Assembly (NCBI RefSeq): GCF_021391495.1
Contig: NZ_CP090063.1
Coordinates: 7,936,001-8,000,000 of the forward strand
Source of the DNA: Amycolatopsis acidiphila
Lineage (GTDB): Bacteria; Actinomycetota; Actinomycetes; Mycobacteriales; Pseudonocardiaceae
Reading direction: 5' to 3'
Length of the DNA: 64,000 nt
Shown: positions 16,843 to 26,432 of the stretch, in pieces
How the letters are laid out: each line of letters begins with the position of its first letter
Position numbering within the stretch: position 1 is the stretch's first letter
Notes under the pieces: model-generated
Told to the model about the DNA's origin: nothing
Database searches by the model: none
Seen by the model: the letters and a program-made list of their open reading frames with translations, nothing else
Position numbers and translations under genes: made by a program

Positions 16843-18015
16843 TCAGTCGATGGTGAACGGGTCGTAGCGGATCTGGTCCAGCGCCGTGCCCGCGACGAGC
16901 ATGCGCGACACCGTCGCCCGGATCATCGCCGGGGAGCCCGACACCAGGACGTCGTGGCCCGGCCAGGCGCCGTGGCGGGTGACGACGTCCGCGAGCGTGC
17001 CCTGTTCGCAACCGGCCAGGCCCGGCCCGCCCTCGATCACCGGCGTCACCGTCAGCCAGGGGTTGCAGCTGGCCATCATCCGCAGGCCTTCGAGCGCGTA
17101 GAGGTCTTCGCGGGTGCGGCCGCCGTAGAACAGCCGGACCTTCGGGTTCTCGCCCCACTGCGCCAGGTCGTCGAGCATCGCCTGCAGCGGCGCGACACCG
17201 GTGCCGCCTGCCACCATCAGCACGTCCCGCCCGGACTCACGGTCGACGTGCAGCCGGCCGAGCGGCGGCCCGAACCGCCACACGTCGCCCTTCTGCGTGT
17301 GGCTGACGATCGCGCGCGAGACCCAGCCGCCGTCGACCGCGCGGACGTGGAACTCCAGCGAGCCGTCCTCACGCGGCGCCGTGGCCGGGGACAGGTACCG
17401 CCACAGCCGCGGCCGCTGCGGCACCTCGACGCTCAGGTACTGGCCGGCGCGGAACGGGATCGGGGACTCGGGCTCGACCCGCACCATCGCCAGGTCCCAG
17501 CTCAGCCGCCGGTGGTCGGCGACGATCGCGGACCAGCTGGCCGGGTTGGTGTCGGAGGCGGCCGCCTCCTGCATCTGCCGGGCGATGATCGTGAACGCCT
17601 CGGCCCAGGCGCGCTCGACCTCCGGCGTCCAGTCGGGGCCGAGCTGGGTGCGCATCGCGAACAGCAGCGCGGTGCCGATCGCCTCGTAGTGCTTGGGGAT
17701 CACGCCGAACTTGCGGTGGTCACGACCGAGCTGGCGCAGGAACGGGACGAGGTCGTCGGGCTGGTCCACCATCTGCACGACGTGCACCAGCGCCCGCACC
17801 ATCCGGTTGCGCTGCACCTCCATGTTGATCGGGAAGAAGTCGCGCGTGGCCGGGGCGAGGGTGAAGAGCATGCCGTAGAAGAACTGTGTCACTTCCGGTA
17901 GATACGGCTCCGCCTTGGTCCAGGAGTCCTGGATGAGCCGCACCATGGCGGTGACGGCTGGCGGCGCCTCCCGGTGGACGGACCGGGGGACGGGACTGAC
18001 GGGTTCGGCGGTCAT
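16843..18015 (-). CDS. Type II-like flavohemoglobin (globin plus FAD/NAD reductase)
   Basis: 390 aa. Globin domain about 20-145: Y47 (B10), Q68 (E7) and the proximal H109 in PKHYEAIG. The reductase half begins near residue 150 with FRAGQYLSVEVPQRPRLWRYLSPA and ends with the NAD-binding VAGGTGVAPLQAML. The FAD signature is RYLS instead of the RxYS of E. coli Hmp and the NAD loop is GGTGVAP, features I associate with the mycobacterial type II group (Rv0385), which is reported not to be a classical NO dioxygenase. In M. tuberculosis the homologue is next to clpB, and clpB is also nearby here. It could detoxify NO or act as a membrane-linked redox enzyme. Confidence 0.85.
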   Translation of the reverse strand: MTAEPVSPVPRSVHREAPPAVTAMVRLIQDSWTKAEPYLPEVTQFFYGMLFTLAPATRDFFPINMEVQRNRMVRALVHVVQMVDQPDDLVPFLRQLGRDHRKFGVIPKHYEAIGTALLFAMRTQLGPDWTPEVERAWAEAFTIIARQMQEAAASDTNPASWSAIVADHRRLSWDLAMVRVEPESPIPFRAGQYLSVEVPQRPRLWRYLSPATAPREDGSLEFHVRAVDGGWVSRAIVSHTQKGDVWRFGPPLGRLHVDRESGRDVLMVAGGTGVAPLQAMLDDLAQWGENPKVRLFYGGRTREDLYALEGLRMMASCNPWLTVTPVIEGGPGLAGCEQGTLADVVTRHGAWPGHDVLVSGSPAMIRATVSRMLVAGTALDQIRYDPFTID

Positions 18016-18349
18016 CTGTTTCGGGGTGCTCCGGGGTGCGCGTTGATGCTCGGACTCGATTATTCACGAACGCGCAATAGCAGGGCCCCTACGCGCAGAA
18101 CCAGGCCACAGGGGTCGTCACTGCGTGAAATGATCACGAATATTCCACCCCATTCAGTCAAGCGTAATCCGGAAAGGAGGACGCCATTGGATCGCAGAGT
18201 AACGGCTTCTCGGCCTATTGCCTCTATAGTTGCTCCGTCCGGGTGGTTAGTCGGACGACGACCGAGTGGTCCGGCTCACGCGACTGATAGTTGTTTCATG
18301 CAACTACTATACGTATAGTTGTATGTGACAACCAATCAGGAGGCGTCCC
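18016..18349. other. 334-bp intergenic region with clustered operator-like repeats
   Basis: No recognised gene. It separates the divergent flavohemoglobin and MarR genes. Left part: TTCACGAA (18063-18070), CGTGA-N5-TCACG (18124-18138) with ATCACGAA overlapping. Middle: AAAGGAGG (18173-18180) followed 6 nt later by a TTG that opens a 43-codon frame to 18318. Right part: several TAGTTG/CAACTA half-sites forming the MarR operator. Confidence 0.6.
18288..18321. promoter_or_regulatory. MarR-type operator cluster
   Basis: TAGTTG-N7-CAACTA (18288-18306) overlaps the perfect palindrome ACTATACGTATAGT (18306-18319), followed by TAGTTG (18316-18321). Another TATAGTTG lies at 18225-18232. These sit 29-62 bp upstream of the MarR ATG and are probably its autoregulatory sites. 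Confidence 0.65.
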
Positions 18350-18805
18350 ATGAGTCTGAGCGAGCACGCCGGGATCGAGCTCCTGCGGCAGCTGCGGGTC
18401 GCGGGCCAGCTGCAGCATGCCTGGGTCACCTACTCGTGGCAGCGCGGCGAGCCCGGGCTGCACCCCGCCGCCGCGATGCTGCTGAGCGACCTCGCCCTCA
18501 ACGGCGAGTCCCGCCCGTCCGAGCTGGCCAAGCGCAAGATGGTCGACGTGTCGGTGATCAGCAGGCAGATCGCGCAGCTGGTCGCCTCCGGGCTCGTCGA
18601 GCGCAGGCCGGCCCCCGAGGACGGCCGCGCGGCGCTGGTGCGCGTCTCCGAGCAGGGCGAGACCGAGCTCAAGCGCTGGCGCGAGAGCTACCTGGAGCTG
18701 GTCCGGACCGCGCTGAGCGACTGGACCGAGGAAGAGGTCGCGGCACTGACGACCCGGCTGGCGTCGATGAACGACGCGATGCGCCGGACCGTCGGGGAGA
18801 AGTGA
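18350..18805 (+). CDS. MarR family transcriptional regulator
   Basis: 151 aa, start with CAGGAGG 7 nt upstream. The winged helix (about 45-110) contains LALNGESRPSELAKRKMVDVSVISRQIAQLVASGLVERRPAPEDGRAALVRVSEQG, including the DxR wing motif DGR. Flanking helices form the dimer interface. It has its own palindromic operator. Whether it controls the downstream iron operon (127 bp away, with its own iron box) or the divergent flavohemoglobin is not settled by the sequence. Confidence 0.9.
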   Translation: MSLSEHAGIELLRQLRVAGQLQHAWVTYSWQRGEPGLHPAAAMLLSDLALNGESRPSELAKRKMVDVSVISRQIAQLVASGLVERRPAPEDGRAALVRVSEQGETELKRWRESYLELVRTALSDWTEEEVAALTTRLASMNDAMRRTVGEK

Positions 18806-18889
18806 GTGTTTCGTCCATAACACCCGAAATGTGGTGTGATCCGCATGAACAAGGGATGCCTACCCTATTTTTCTGGGCTCCGGCGCGCC

Positions 18890-18908
18890 TAAAGTAAGGC
18901 TAACCAGA
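18890..18908. promoter_or_regulatory. IdeR/DmdR-type iron box upstream of efeUO
   Basis: TAAAGTAAGGCTAACCAGA matches the actinobacterial iron-repressor consensus TTAGGTTAGGCTAACCTAA at 14 of 19 positions by hand count, including an unbroken AGGCTAACC core. It ends 24 bp before the start codon and includes a possible -10 (TAAAGT). Iron-loaded DtxR-family repressor should shut this operon when iron is ample. Confidence 0.75.
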
Positions 18909-18932
18909 GTCCGGAACCTGAGGGAGTAGCAC

Positions 18933-20921
18933 GTGTGGGCCGACGGCGTCCCGAACCTGCTGATCGGGCTGCGTGAAGGGCTCGAAGCAGGGTTGGTGGT
19001 GAGCATCCTGCTCGCCGCACTCCGCCGCAGCGACGGCAAGGCTTCCACCTCGCCCATCTGGCTCGGCGTGCTCGCGGCGGTCATGCTCGCCGCCGGGTTC
19101 GGCGCCGTGCTCACCTTTTCGCGGTCCGAGCTGTCGACCACCGCGCAGGAGTCGTTCGGCGGGGTGCTCAGCCTCGTCGCCGTCTGCCTCGTCACCGCGA
19201 TGGTGTTCTGGATGCGCCGGACCGCCCGCAGCCTGTCGGGCGAGCTCTCGGCGAAGGTCAGCGGCGCCGCGGCGATCGGCGCCGGCGCGCTCGCGATGAC
19301 AGCCTTCCTCGCCGTCGGCCGCGAAGGCCTCGAGACCGCGTTGTTCCTGTGGACGACCGTTCAGGCCGCCGGCGAGTCGACGGCCCCACTGGTCGGCGCG
19401 GCACTGGGCATCGCGATCGCCGCGCTGCTGTGCTGGCTGCTCTACCGCAGCGCGATCCGGATCAACCTCGGCAAGTTCTTCTCCCGCACCGCCGTGCTGC
19501 TGGTCGTGATCGCCGCCGGGGTGCTCGCCTACGGCCTCGGCGACCTGCAGGACGCCGGTCTGCTGCCGGGCCGCGGCTGGCTCGCCTTCGACCTGTCGGG
19601 GTCGATCTCCGTGGACACCTGGTGGGTCACCCTCATCCGCGGCGTCACGAACCTCACGCCCACGATGACCTGGCTGCAGGTCGTCGCCTACCTGGTCTAC
19701 CTCGCTGTCGTGCTCACGATGTTCTTCGGCCGCAAGTCCGTCGCCGCGCCGGTGCGGACCGAGCGGGTGCGCAAGCCGGTCAAGCGCTGGGTGTGGGTGA
19801 CCGCCGCCATCGCCGTCCCGCTCGTCGCGGCCGGGGTGTTCGCGCTCGTCGTGCCGTCCTCGCAGGCGAACGCCCGGCAGGTGACGATCACCGCGTCCGC
19901 CTGCGCGCCCGACTTCACGGCGCTGACCGCCGGGTCGCAGGAGTTCACCGTGGTCAACAAGTCCGGCCGCAGCGGCGAGATCTACCTCGTCCGTGCCGGC
20001 GACGGCGGGGTGATCGGCGAGCTGGAGGGCCTCGGCCCCGGGACCCGGCGGAGCATGCCCGCGGACCTGCCCGCCGGTGAGTACGCCTGGCGCTGCGAGA
20101 TGTCCGGCGCGCCCGAACAGCTGTCGGCGACCGTCGCCGCGACCGGTGCGGGTGGCGCCGCGCCGCCGGTGGTGCTGCCGGTGTCCGAGCAGGACCTCGA
20201 CGGCCCGCTGAAGCAGTACCAGGACTACGTCGCGCCGCAGCTGGCCACGCTGGCCGGCCAGGTGGACACCTTGCGCGGCGCGATCGCGGCCGGGAACGTC
20301 GACGCCGCCAAGGCGGCCTGGTTGCCCGCGCAGCTGACCTGGGAGCAGGTCGGCGCCGCCTACGGCAGCTTCGGCGACCTCGCCGACGCGATCGACGGCC
20401 AGCCGGACGGGCTCCCCGGCGGCGTCGCCGACCAGGACTTCGCGGGTCTGCGGCGGATCGAGTACGGCCTGTGGCACGGGCAGGGCGCGGCCACCCTCGG
20501 CCCGATCGCCGACAAGCTGGCGCAGGACGTCGCGGCCCTGCGGCAGCAGCTGCCGACGATCACCGCCGACCCGGCCGACCTGCCGGTCCGCGCGCACGAG
20601 ATCCTCGAAGACGCCTTGCGCGACAAGCTGACCGGCATGTCCGACCAGGGCGCGGGCTCGGGTTACCAGGAGACACTCGCCGACGTGGCCGGCACCCGGG
20701 TCGTGCTCGGCGAGCTGGCCCCGCTGATCGACAAGCGGCGCCCACAGCTCGTCGCCACCGCGAAGACCGAGCTCGACACCCTCGAACAGACGCTGCGGGC
20801 GACCACCGGCACGCCCGAGACCGCACCGCTGACCCAGCGCCAGCACGTGAACGCGGCGATCGGCCAGGTGCTGGAAACACTTTCCCTCGTCCCCGACCTT
20901 CTCGAGATCAGGCAGAGTTGA
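18933..20921 (+). CDS. efeUO: Fused EfeU-EfeO: FTR1 iron permease plus EfeO-type periplasmic domains
   Basis: 662 aa, GTG start. Residues 1-~270 are a complete FTR1/EfeU permease with seven helices and both iron-translocating REGLE motifs (R14-E18 and R130-E134). A further helix (about 288-312, WVWVTAAIAVPLVAAGVFAL) leads to an outside EfeO part: a cupredoxin-like domain (about 320-400, VTITASACAPDFTALTAGSQEF) and an M75/imelysin-like domain (about 410-655) with FAGLRRIEYGLWHG and RAHEILEDALRDKLTG. EfeUOB takes up ferrous/ferric iron; EfeU and EfeO are usually separate proteins. The stop overlaps efeB by one base (TGATG), and an iron box lies upstream. Confidence 0.9.
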   Translation: MWADGVPNLLIGLREGLEAGLVVSILLAALRRSDGKASTSPIWLGVLAAVMLAAGFGAVLTFSRSELSTTAQESFGGVLSLVAVCLVTAMVFWMRRTARSLSGELSAKVSGAAAIGAGALAMTAFLAVGREGLETALFLWTTVQAAGESTAPLVGAALGIAIAALLCWLLYRSAIRINLGKFFSRTAVLLVVIAAGVLAYGLGDLQDAGLLPGRGWLAFDLSGSISVDTWWVTLIRGVTNLTPTMTWLQVVAYLVYLAVVLTMFFGRKSVAAPVRTERVRKPVKRWVWVTAAIAVPLVAAGVFALVVPSSQANARQVTITASACAPDFTALTAGSQEFTVVNKSGRSGEIYLVRAGDGGVIGELEGLGPGTRRSMPADLPAGEYAWRCEMSGAPEQLSATVAATGAGGAAPPVVLPVSEQDLDGPLKQYQDYVAPQLATLAGQVDTLRGAIAAGNVDAAKAAWLPAQLTWEQVGAAYGSFGDLADAIDGQPDGLPGGVADQDFAGLRRIEYGLWHGQGAATLGPIADKLAQDVAALRQQLPTITADPADLPVRAHEILEDALRDKLTGMSDQGAGSGYQETLADVAGTRVVLGELAPLIDKRRPQLVATAKTELDTLEQTLRATTGTPETAPLTQRQHVNAAIGQVLETLSLVPDLLEIRQS

Positions 20922-22111
20922 TGGACATCTCCAGGCGCAGGTTCCTGCAGGGCACGGGTGCGGGAGTCGCGGGCACCGCGCTCGCCGGCGGGCTGGTGGC
21001 GGCCGGCGCGTACGCCGACGACCGGTCGAAGGGCACCGAGACCGTCGCGCAGAGCTTCGCGTTCCACGGCGCGAACCAGGCCGGCGTGTTCACCCCGCAG
21101 CAGGCGGCCGCCACCTTCGCCGCCTTCGACGTGACCGCCGCCGACCGGGCCGGGCTGGTGGACCTGTTCCGGACGCTGACCGAGCGAGCGCGGTTCCTCA
21201 CCTCCGGCGGCACCCCGCAGGACCTCGGCGTCGGCTCGCCGCCGTCGGACAACGCGATCCTCGGGCCCGACGTGCCCGCCGACGGACTGACCGTGACGGT
21301 GTCAGTCGGCTCGTCGCTGTTCGACGACCGCTACGGCCTCGCCGCGAAGAAGCCCGCGAAGCTCAAGCCGATGCAGACGTTCCCGGACGACTCGCTCGAC
21401 CCGAAGTGGTGCCACGGCGACCTGATGCTGCAGCTGTGCGCGAACAACGCCGACACCGTGCAGCACGCGCTGCGCGACATCGCCAAGCACACCCGCGGCG
21501 GGATGCAGCTGCGCTACCGGATCAACGGCTTCCACTCCCAGCCGCGCCCGTCCGGCACGCCGCGGAACCTGATGGGCTTCAAGGACGGCATCTCCAACCC
21601 GCTGGAGACGGACAACCTGATCTGGACCCCGGACGGCGGCTCGTACCAGGTCGTGCGGATCATCCGGATGCTCGTCGAGTTCTGGGACCGGGTGTCGATC
21701 ACCGAGCAGGAGAACATGTTCGGCCGCAAGCGCGACAGCGGCGCCCCGCTGGACGGCGCGGCCGAGACCGACACCCCGGACTTCGCCGCCGACCCCGAGG
21801 GCAAGACGATCCCGCTCGACTCGCACATCCGGCTGGCGAACCCGCGCACGACCGAGTCCGCGCCGAGCCGGCTGCTGCGGCGCGGGTACAACTACGATCT
21901 GGGCGTCGACCTCAACGGCAACCTCGACGTGGGACTCGTCTTCTGCTGCTACCAGCAGGACCTGGAGCGGCAGTTCGAGGCGGTGCAGACCCGGCTGGCC
22001 GGGGAGCCGCTGGCCGACTACATCCAGCCCTACGGCGGCGGTTACTTCTACGCCCTACCGGGGGTGCGGGACGCGCAGGACTGGTTCGCCAGGAGCTTAA
22101 CCAGCGTCTAG
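20921..22111 (+). CDS. efeB: EfeB/DyP-type heme peroxidase, Tat-exported
   Basis: 396 aa. The N-terminus [21 protein letters not shown] is a twin-arginine signal, so the folded heme protein is exported. DyP hallmarks are present: the distal GFKDGISNP motif, [15 protein letters not shown], and the C-terminal heme pocket [10 protein letters not shown]. In the Efe system EfeB oxidises ferrous iron (or strips iron from heme) with peroxide and passes ferric iron to EfeO. The ATG overlaps the efeUO stop. A longer upstream frame is only the shadow of efeUO. Confidence 0.95.
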   Translation: MDISRRRFLQGTGAGVAGTALAGGLVAAGAYADDRSKGTETVAQSFAFHGANQAGVFTPQQAAATFAAFDVTAADRAGLVDLFRTLTERARFLTSGGTPQDLGVGSPPSDNAILGPDVPADGLTVTVSVGSSLFDDRYGLAAKKPAKLKPMQTFPDDSLDPKWCHGDLMLQLCANNADTVQHALRDIAKHTRGGMQLRYRINGFHSQPRPSGTPRNLMGFKDGISNPLETDNLIWTPDGGSYQVVRIIRMLVEFWDRVSITEQENMFGRKRDSGAPLDGAAETDTPDFAADPEGKTIPLDSHIRLANPRTTESAPSRLLRRGYNYDLGVDLNGNLDVGLVFCCYQQDLERQFEAVQTRLAGEPLADYIQPYGGGYFYALPGVRDAQDWFARSLTSV

Positions 22112-22116
22112 CCAGA

Positions 22117-22137
22117 CTTGAGCGGAACACACTCAAC
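22117..22137. promoter_or_regulatory. HAIR operator of clpB
   Basis: CTTGAGC-N7-ACTCAAC: HAIR arms with the correct 7-nt spacing, 5 bp after the efeB stop and 76 bp before the clpB start. It places clpB under HspR together with dnaK. Confidence 0.88.
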
Positions 22138-22212
22138 TTTTCTGACGTTGTGCATAGCGACGGCCGCGGGTGAAGGCTGTCACCAGGACAGACGTTCGAC
22201 ATGGAGTGTGGG

Positions 22213-24804
22213 ATGGACGCTTTCAACCCGACGACGAAGACCCAGCAGGCGATCTCGTCGGCGGCGCAGGCGGCGACCGTGGCGGGCAATCCGAGCATCG
22301 CCGCGGCGCACCTGCTGGGCGCACTGCTCGCGCAGGGCGACGGCATCGCCGGGCCGCTGCTGACCGCCGTGGGCGCCGACCCGGCGCAGGTGCGCAAGGA
22401 GCTGGAGCCGATCACCAACGGGCTGCCCTCGGCCACCGGCGCGACGGTGTCCACCCCGCAGTTCGACACCAACGCGCTCAAGGCGCTGACGCACGCGCAG
22501 AAGCTCGCGACCGAGATGGGAGACGAGTTCGTCTCGACCGAGCACCTGCTGGTCGGCCTCGCCGCGGAGGGCGGCCAGGTCGCCGACCTGCTCAAGCGCC
22601 ACGGCGCGACGGCCGACGCGCTGCGCGAGGCGTTCGCGAACGTGCGCGGCTCGGCCCGGATCACCAGCCCCGACCCGGAGGGCACCTTCAAGGCGCTGGA
22701 GAAGTACGGCTTGGATCTCACAGCCCGAGCCCGATCCGGCGAGCTGGACCCGGTCATCGGGCGCGACACCGAGATCCGCCGCGTGGTGCAGGTGCTGTCG
22801 CGGCGCACCAAGAACAACCCCGTGCTGATCGGCGAGCCGGGCGTCGGCAAGACCGCGATCGTGGAGGGCCTCGCCCAGCGCATCGTGGCCGGTGACGTGC
22901 CGGAGTCGTTGCGCGGCAAGCGGGTCGTCGCGCTGGACCTCGGTTCGATGGTCGCCGGCGCGAAGTACCGCGGTGAGTTCGAGGAGCGGCTGAAGGCCGT
23001 CCTCAAGGAGATCACCGACTCGGCGGGCCAGGTCATCACGTTCATCGACGAGCTGCACACGATCGTCGGCGCCGGTGCCACCGGCGAGGGTGCGATGGAC
23101 GCGGGCAACATGATCAAGCCGATGCTCGCCCGCGGCGAGCTGCGGATGGTCGGCGCGACCACGCTCGACGAGTACCGCCGGCACATCGAGAAGGACGCCG
23201 CGCTGGAGCGGCGCTTCCAGCAGGTGCTGGTCGGCGAGCCGTCGGTCGAGGACACCATCGGCATCCTGCGTGGCCTCAAGGAGCGCTACGAGGTGCACCA
23301 CGGCGTCCGGATCACCGACGCCGCGCTGGTGTCGGCCGCGACGCTGTCCGACCGCTACATCACCGCCCGCTTCCTGCCGGACAAGGCGATCGACCTGGTC
23401 GACGAGGCCGCGTCCCGGCTGCGGATGGAGATCGACTCCCGGCCCGTCGAGATCGACGAGGTGGAGCGTGCCGTGCGGCGGCTGGAGATCGAGGAGATGG
23501 CGCTCGAGAAGGAAGAGGACGTCGCCTCGAAGGAGCGCCTCGCCGCGCTGCGCGCCGAACTGGCCGAGAAGCGCGAGGAGCTGTCCGCGCTGACCGCGCG
23601 CTGGCAGAACGAGAAGGGCTCGATCGAGAAGGTCCGTGACCTCAAGGAGCAGCTGGAGCAGCTGCGCGGCGAGGCCGACCGGGCCGAGCGCGACGCCGAC
23701 CTCGGCCGCGCCGCGGAGCTGCGCTACGGCAAGATCCCGGCGCTGGAGAAGGAGCTGGAGGCCGCGCAGGCGACCACGGACGACCGTGCCGAGGTGATGC
23801 TCAAGGAGGAGGTCGGCAGCGATGACGTCGCCGACGTCGTCAGCGCCTGGACCGGTATTCCGGCGGGCCGGCTGCTGGAGGGCGAGACCGGCAAGCTGCT
23901 CCGGATGGAGGAGGAGCTCGGCAGGCGCGTCGTCGGACAGCAGGAGGCCGTCACGGCGGTATCGGACGCGGTGCGCCGCACCCGTGCGGGTGTCGCGGAC
24001 CCGGACCGGCCGACCGGCTCGTTCCTGTTCCTCGGCCCGACCGGTGTCGGCAAGACCGAGCTGGCCAAGGGCCTGGCGGAGTTCCTGTTCGACGACGAGC
24101 GGGCGATCACCCGGATCGACATGAGCGAGTACTCCGAGAAGCACTCGGTGGCCCGCCTGGTCGGTGCGCCGCCCGGCTACGTCGGCTACGACCAGGGCGG
24201 CCAGCTGACCGAGGCCGTCCGGCGCCGGCCGTACTCGGTGGTGCTGCTGGACGAGGTCGAGAAGGCGCATCCCGACGTGTTCGACGTGCTGCTGCAGGTC
24301 CTCGACGACGGGCGGCTGACCGACGGCCAGGGCCGCACGGTCGACTTCCGCAACACCATCCTGGTGCTGACGTCGAACCTGGGCTCGCAGGCCATCGCGG
24401 ACGCCTCGCTCGACGAGCGGCAGCGGCGGGACGCGGTGCTGTCGACGGTGCAGCGGCACTTCAAGCCGGAGTTCCTCAACCGGCTGGACGACATCGTGGT
24501 GTTCCACTCGCTCGACACCGAGCAGCTGACCTCCATTGTGGACATCCAGGTCGACCGGCTGGGCAAGCGCCTCGCGCAGCGGCGGCTGACCCTGGACGTC
24601 ACGCCGGGCGCCCGGGAATGGCTGGCGCTCAACGGGTTCGACCCGATCTACGGCGCTCGTCCGCTCCGCCGGCTGGTGCAGTCGGCGATCGGCGACCAGC
24701 TGGCGAAGAAACTGCTGGCCGGCGAGATCCGCGACGGCGACACCATCCGCGTCGACATCCCGGACCTCGAGGCCGGCAGCGCGCTGACGGTGGAACGGGC
24801 CTGA
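22213..24804 (+). CDS. clpB: ATP-dependent disaggregase ClpB (Hsp100)
   Basis: 863 aa. A hexameric AAA+ motor that pulls proteins out of aggregates and hands them to DnaK. Domains: N-terminal Clp repeat domain (1-~145), AAA1 with Walker A GEPGVGKT (207-214), a long coiled-coil middle domain (about 400-525, [20 protein letters not shown] onwards) that docks DnaK, AAA2 with GPTGVGKT (608-615) and the pore loop GYVGYDQGG. The start at 22213 ([13 protein letters not shown]) matches mycobacterial ClpB; an ATG 12 nt upstream is less likely. A HAIR site upstream links it to the HspR regulon. Confidence 0.98.
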   Translation: MDAFNPTTKTQQAISSAAQAATVAGNPSIAAAHLLGALLAQGDGIAGPLLTAVGADPAQVRKELEPITNGLPSATGATVSTPQFDTNALKALTHAQKLATEMGDEFVSTEHLLVGLAAEGGQVADLLKRHGATADALREAFANVRGSARITSPDPEGTFKALEKYGLDLTARARSGELDPVIGRDTEIRRVVQVLSRRTKNNPVLIGEPGVGKTAIVEGLAQRIVAGDVPESLRGKRVVALDLGSMVAGAKYRGEFEERLKAVLKEITDSAGQVITFIDELHTIVGAGATGEGAMDAGNMIKPMLARGELRMVGATTLDEYRRHIEKDAALERRFQQVLVGEPSVEDTIGILRGLKERYEVHHGVRITDAALVSAATLSDRYITARFLPDKAIDLVDEAASRLRMEIDSRPVEIDEVERAVRRLEIEEMALEKEEDVASKERLAALRAELAEKREELSALTARWQNEKGSIEKVRDLKEQLEQLRGEADRAERDADLGRAAELRYGKIPALEKELEAAQATTDDRAEVMLKEEVGSDDVADVVSAWTGIPAGRLLEGETGKLLRMEEELGRRVVGQQEAVTAVSDAVRRTRAGVADPDRPTGSFLFLGPTGVGKTELAKGLAEFLFDDERAITRIDMSEYSEKHSVARLVGAPPGYVGYDQGGQLTEAVRRRPYSVVLLDEVEKAHPDVFDVLLQVLDDGRLTDGQGRTVDFRNTILVLTSNLGSQAIADASLDERQRRDAVLSTVQRHFKPEFLNRLDDIVVFHSLDTEQLTSIVDIQVDRLGKRLAQRRLTLDVTPGAREWLALNGFDPIYGARPLRRLVQSAIGDQLAKKLLAGEIRDGDTIRVDIPDLEAGSALTVERA

Positions 24805-24818
24805 CGGAAAACGGTTTC

Positions 24819-24853
24819 ACGGGGCCGGGAGGCAGCACGCCGCCCGGCCCCGT
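24819..24853 (+). terminator. Terminator of clpB
   Basis: ACGGGGCCGGG and CCCGGCCCCGT form a perfect 11-bp GC stem with a 13-nt loop, 15 nt after the clpB stop. There is no T-run. Confidence 0.75.
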
Positions 24854-24931
24854 CTGCCGTGCACACGAATGGGTCAGTCCGACACGGCCCGCTGACCTTG
24901 GCTCGTCAGGTGCGAGCGATACCCTGGGCCG

Positions 24932-25636
24932 GTGGGTATTCCAGCGTGGGTCTGGTTCGTCATCGCCGCCATCGCACTGGTGGTCGGCCTCGTGCTGCTC
25001 GCCGCCGACCGGACCAGAGAAGGGTCCCGCAACCGGGAGCGCATGCGGTGGGCCGACCTGCGCGGATGGCAGTTCGTCGAGGAGGACGAGCGGCTGGCCA
25101 AGCAGTGGTCCGGCGGCGCGCTCGGCTACTTCGGCGCGGAGGCGGCGGTCAACGTCGTCGCCGGCTCGACGTTCACCTCCGACGGCCGCCGCCCGGTGTT
25201 CGTGTTCGACATCGAGGCCGACGGGCAGATCCCGGCCGTCGTGGTCGCCGTGCGCTGCAACCGCGCGCACCCGGCACTGGTCGAGCTGTGGCTGGCGAGC
25301 GTGCCGTTCCAGCGCGCGGACATGCCCGAACTGCTCGGTCCCGTCGGCCAGCGCTACGCGTTCGCCGACGACCCGGAGGCCGCACGCCGCGTGATCACCC
25401 AGGAGCTGGTCGACGCCGCGGACGCACTCGGCGGTGACGTCGGCGTCGCCTGGCTGGAGAGCGAGTGGGTGCTGGCCAGCGCGGCGCCGCAGGCAGGCCC
25501 GTCGCGGCTCGAGCGGCTGCTGCGCGACCTCGGCGAGATCGCCGACATCGTCGACCCTTTCGATGAGGACACCGGGCCCGGCGGACGGCACTGGCAGCCC
25601 CAGACCCCCGGCGCCGCCCAGCAGGGCCCGGCGTGA
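24932..25636 (+). CDS. Conserved membrane-anchored protein (Rv0383c-like)
   Basis: 234 aa, GTG start. One N-terminal helix (residues 4-24, [21 protein letters not shown]) anchors it, followed by a soluble domain with no catalytic motif I can name and a Pro/Gly-rich tail. M. tuberculosis has an anchored conserved protein (Rv0383c) between clpB and pyrE; this gene occupies the corresponding place. Its stop overlaps the next gene by 4 nt. Function unknown. Confidence 0.75.
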   Translation: MGIPAWVWFVIAAIALVVGLVLLAADRTREGSRNRERMRWADLRGWQFVEEDERLAKQWSGGALGYFGAEAAVNVVAGSTFTSDGRRPVFVFDIEADGQIPAVVVAVRCNRAHPALVELWLASVPFQRADMPELLGPVGQRYAFADDPEAARRVITQELVDAADALGGDVGVAWLESEWVLASAAPQAGPSRLERLLRDLGEIADIVDPFDEDTGPGGRHWQPQTPGAAQQGPA

Positions 25637-26397
25637 GCACCGCGCTCGTGACCGGTGCGTCCTCCGGTCTCGGCGCGGCCTTCTCCCGGCAGCTGTCCCG
25701 CGAGGGCTACGACCTGGTGCTCGTCGCGCGGGACAAGGCGCGGCTGGAAGCCGTCGCGGCGGAGCTGTCGGAGCGGCACGGCGTCACGGTGACCGTGCTC
25801 CCCGCGGACCTCGCCACCACGGACGGCCGCGCGGTCGTCGAGGACAGGCTCGCGAAGGACCCGCCTGCCCTGCTGGTCAACAACGCCGGGCTGGGGCTCG
25901 CGGGCGAGCTGTGGACCGCCTCCCCCGAGGACCTGCAGCGCCAGCTCGACGTCAACGTCACCGCCGTGCTGCGGCTGACCCGCGCGGTGCTGCCCGGCAT
26001 GATCGAACGGGGCTCCGGCGACATCCTCAACGTGTCGAGCGTGGCGGGGTTCTTCTCCGGCCGCGGCTCCACGTACACCGCGAGCAAGAACTGGGTCACG
26101 GCCTTCACCGAGGGCATCGCGGCCGCGCTGCCGCCCGGCGTGCGGATGACGGCGCTGTGCCCCGGCTTCGTGCACACCGAGTTCCACCAGCGCGCCGGGC
26201 TGGCGAAGGCGGGCCCGAAGGTCTTGTGGCTCAGCGCCGACCGGGTGGTCGCGGACGGGCTGGCCGATCTGCGCAGGGGCAGGATCATCTCGATCCCGAG
26301 CCTGCAGTACAAGCTGATCGTGGCGCTCGGCGGGCTCGCCCCGCGCAGCCTGATCAGGCGGATCAGCGGGCTCGTGGCGGGACGCGACCGCACCTGA
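25633..26397 (+). CDS. Short-chain dehydrogenase/reductase
   Basis: 254 aa, GTG start overlapping the preceding stop (GTGA). Rossmann motif [11 protein letters not shown] (about 8-18), NNAG at ~83, catalytic Ser in VSSVAG and the YxxxK motif as YTASK (about 150-154). The C-terminal region is hydrophobic/basic ([18 protein letters not shown]), typical of the DltE/YqjQ-type SDRs that act on lipids or keto groups near membranes. NAD(P) preference and substrate are not determinable. The gene sits between clpB and pyrE. Confidence 0.9.
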   Translation: MSTALVTGASSGLGAAFSRQLSREGYDLVLVARDKARLEAVAAELSERHGVTVTVLPADLATTDGRAVVEDRLAKDPPALLVNNAGLGLAGELWTASPEDLQRQLDVNVTAVLRLTRAVLPGMIERGSGDILNVSSVAGFFSGRGSTYTASKNWVTAFTEGIAAALPPGVRMTALCPGFVHTEFHQRAGLAKAGPKVLWLSADRVVADGLADLRRGRIISIPSLQYKLIVALGGLAPRSLIRRISGLVAGRDRT

Positions 26398-26432
26398 CCG
26401 GTTCTGTCGGGGGCGTGTGTAAGACTTCTGTC

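Noticed and set aside
18900..20846. 648-codon minus-strand open frame opposite efeUO
   Set aside because: Low-complexity Gly/Arg/Gln shadow; the plus strand has both REGLE motifs and EfeO domains.
22180..24507. 775-codon minus-strand open frame opposite clpB
   Set aside because: ClpB is unambiguous; the antisense frame has no recognisable motif.
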